From NCBI GenBank assembly GCA_020442225.1, contig JAGRKR010000319.1, positions 1 through 7,114 of the forward strand: a DNA stretch of 7,114 nt. The letters run 5' to 3'. The notes beneath the pieces are model-generated. The model saw nothing but the letters and a program-made list of their open reading frames with translations. It did not search any database and was not told where the DNA came from. Every line of letters starts with the position of its first letter. Position 1 is the first letter of the stretch. A program made the position numbers and the translations under genes. Source of the stretch: Hyphomicrobiaceae bacterium. Lineage in GTDB: Bacteria; Pseudomonadota; Alphaproteobacteria; Rhizobiales; Hyphomicrobiaceae. Positions 6,374-7,114 of the stretch are shown piece after piece.

Positions 6374-6378
6374 GGAGG
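6374..6378 (+). promoter_or_regulatory. Ribosome-binding site of the sphingomyelinase-type gene
   Basis: GGAGG lies 5 bases before ATG 6384, inside the 20-base spacer after the upstream stop codon. It firmly supports the start, and the short spacer supports cotranscription with the cysteine-repeat gene. Confidence 0.8.
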
Positions 6379-6383
6379 CTATT

Positions 6384-7114
6384 ATGTCACGGCTATGGTG
6401 GACTGCTTCAGCGATAACCCTGCTTTTCGTGGCAATGGCGCTGACAGGAGGAGACGCACTAGCAGCTCGGGAGTGTCGCTGGTTCGGCACCAAACCCTTC
6501 TGCGATGGTAAATGCCCGACCGGATGGACGTATACGGGCAACCGCGAGCCGTGCACGACCGGCTCACGGCGAGAGTGTTGCCGAGAGGTCGCCAGAGCAC
6601 CGCTACCGAGCCCGCGGCCCCAGGAATGCCGATGGTTTGGAACGAAGCCGTTCTGCGACGGGAAATGTCCTTCCGGCTGGCAATATACCGGCAAGAGGGA
6701 ACCTTGCACCACAGGTTCGCGACGGTATTGCTGCACGCTGCTGCCTGCGATCGAGCCGCGGCCTTCAGCCACTGCAATCTCCGTTCTTGCCTACAACATC
6801 TATATGCGACCAACGACCCTATTCAAAAATGGCCAATCCATTCGTGCGGGGCTGCTCCCGCGCTATCTCAGAGGCTATGACGTTCTGATTTTTAGCGAGG
6901 CGTTTGATGATGATGTGCGACGCAAACTATTGGGATTGCTCCGGGGCGAGTATCCCCATGCGACGAGGGTCGTCGGGACCGATCGAGGCGTTGAGCAAGA
7001 CGGGGGCGTGATCATCGTCTCCCGCTGGCCGATCGAGAAACAGGAGCAGCGCCGCTTCGGTCGCACCTGCGCCGGCTCTGACTGCAAGGCTGACAAAGGG
7101 GTTGCTTATGCCAG
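6384..7114 (+). CDS. Secreted sphingomyelinase-type phosphodiesterase with two Cys-rich repeats (3' truncated)
   Basis: The frame is open for 243 codons from ATG 6384 to the right edge, so the gene is partial. Residues 1-27 are a Sec signal peptide ending ALA|AR. Two 37-residue six-cysteine modules follow (30-66 and 81-117), joined by a proline-rich linker. From residue 131 the sequence matches bacterial neutral sphingomyelinases of the endonuclease/exonuclease/phosphatase superfamily: SVLAYNIYM with Asn138, DVLIFSEAFDDD with Glu172, then GEYPH and QDGGVIIVSRWPI. Asn138 and Glu172 fit the Mg2+-binding Asn and Glu of Bacillus-type sphingomyelinase C. The later D-x-N and D-H catalytic motifs lie beyond the window. 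Such enzymes hydrolyse sphingomyelin to ceramide and phosphocholine at host membranes. Related phosphodiesterases use other lipids or nucleic acids, so the exact substrate is unproven. Its position directly behind the cysteine-repeat gene suggests joint export or action. Confidence 0.88.
   Translation, partial: MSRLWWTASAITLLFVAMALTGGDALAARECRWFGTKPFCDGKCPTGWTYTGNREPCTTGSRRECCREVARAPLPSPRPQECRWFGTKPFCDGKCPSGWQYTGKREPCTTGSRRYCCTLLPAIEPRPSATAISVLAYNIYMRPTTLFKNGQSIRAGLLPRYLRGYDVLIFSEAFDDDVRRKLLGLLRGEYPHATRVVGTDRGVEQDGGVIIVSRWPIEKQEQRRFGRTCAGSDCKADKGVAYA
6471..6734 (+). repeat. Duplicated six-cysteine module inside the sphingomyelinase-type gene
   Basis: The modules are encoded at 6471-6581 and 6624-6734, with start points 153 bases (51 codons) apart. 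Both follow C-x8-C-x3-C-x12-C-x7-C-C and share ECRWFGTKPFCDGKCP and REPCTTGSRR. By my alignment 33 of 37 residues are identical, yet about 24 of those 33 use different codons. The pattern resembles the small GTAPFC-type cysteine motif seen in some secreted fungal and bacterial proteins (from memory, unverified). The likely role is a disulfide-stabilised binding domain. Confidence 0.9.

Noticed and set aside
6221..6888. Open frames on both strands over the sphingomyelinase-type gene (minus 6221-6772 and 6382-6813, plus 6505-6888)
   Set aside because: They are shadows of the 6384 frame, which has a signal peptide, cysteine modules, a catalytic domain and a strong ribosome-binding site.

Overview
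The window looks like a high-GC alphaproteobacterial chromosome, probably Hyphomicrobiales and perhaps Bradyrhizobium-like. This is inferred from the GC-rich codon use, the DUF2161 and Cj0069-family proteins, and a tRNA-Gln with encoded CCA. The exact genus cannot be fixed from sequence alone.

The left third (1-2081) is ordinary: the 3' end of a tRNA-Gln(UUG), then two divergently transcribed cytoplasmic genes. One is an ATP-grasp-like protein of the Cj0069 family (minus strand). The other is a DUF2161 protein with a PD-(D/E)xK nuclease-like core and a C-terminal winged-helix-like part (plus strand). A stretch of about 600 bases without a convincing large gene follows (2082-2689). It contains several inverted repeats, including a hairpin whose 3' arm covers the ribosome-binding site of a possible 22-residue peptide. 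GC content falls visibly from here on.

The right part (2690-7114) is a run of four genes that each start with an export signal. They are a small NTF2-like (DUF4019-like) secreted protein on the minus strand; a divergent exported protein with a C39/papain-like cysteine peptidase pattern; a 571-residue cysteine-rich exported protein built on a 29-residue C-x9-C tandem repeat; and, 20 bases downstream, the start of a secreted sphingomyelinase-type phosphodiesterase, cut by the right edge.

The sphingomyelinase gene carries two almost identical six-cysteine mini-domains between its signal peptide and its catalytic domain. Together the last two genes look like a two-gene operon for disulfide-rich extracellular proteins acting on sphingolipid or another phosphodiester substrate, which suggests interaction with eukaryotic cells. 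That functional link is inference. The C-x9-C repeat protein, and its pairing with the phosphodiesterase, are the most promising undescribed elements here.
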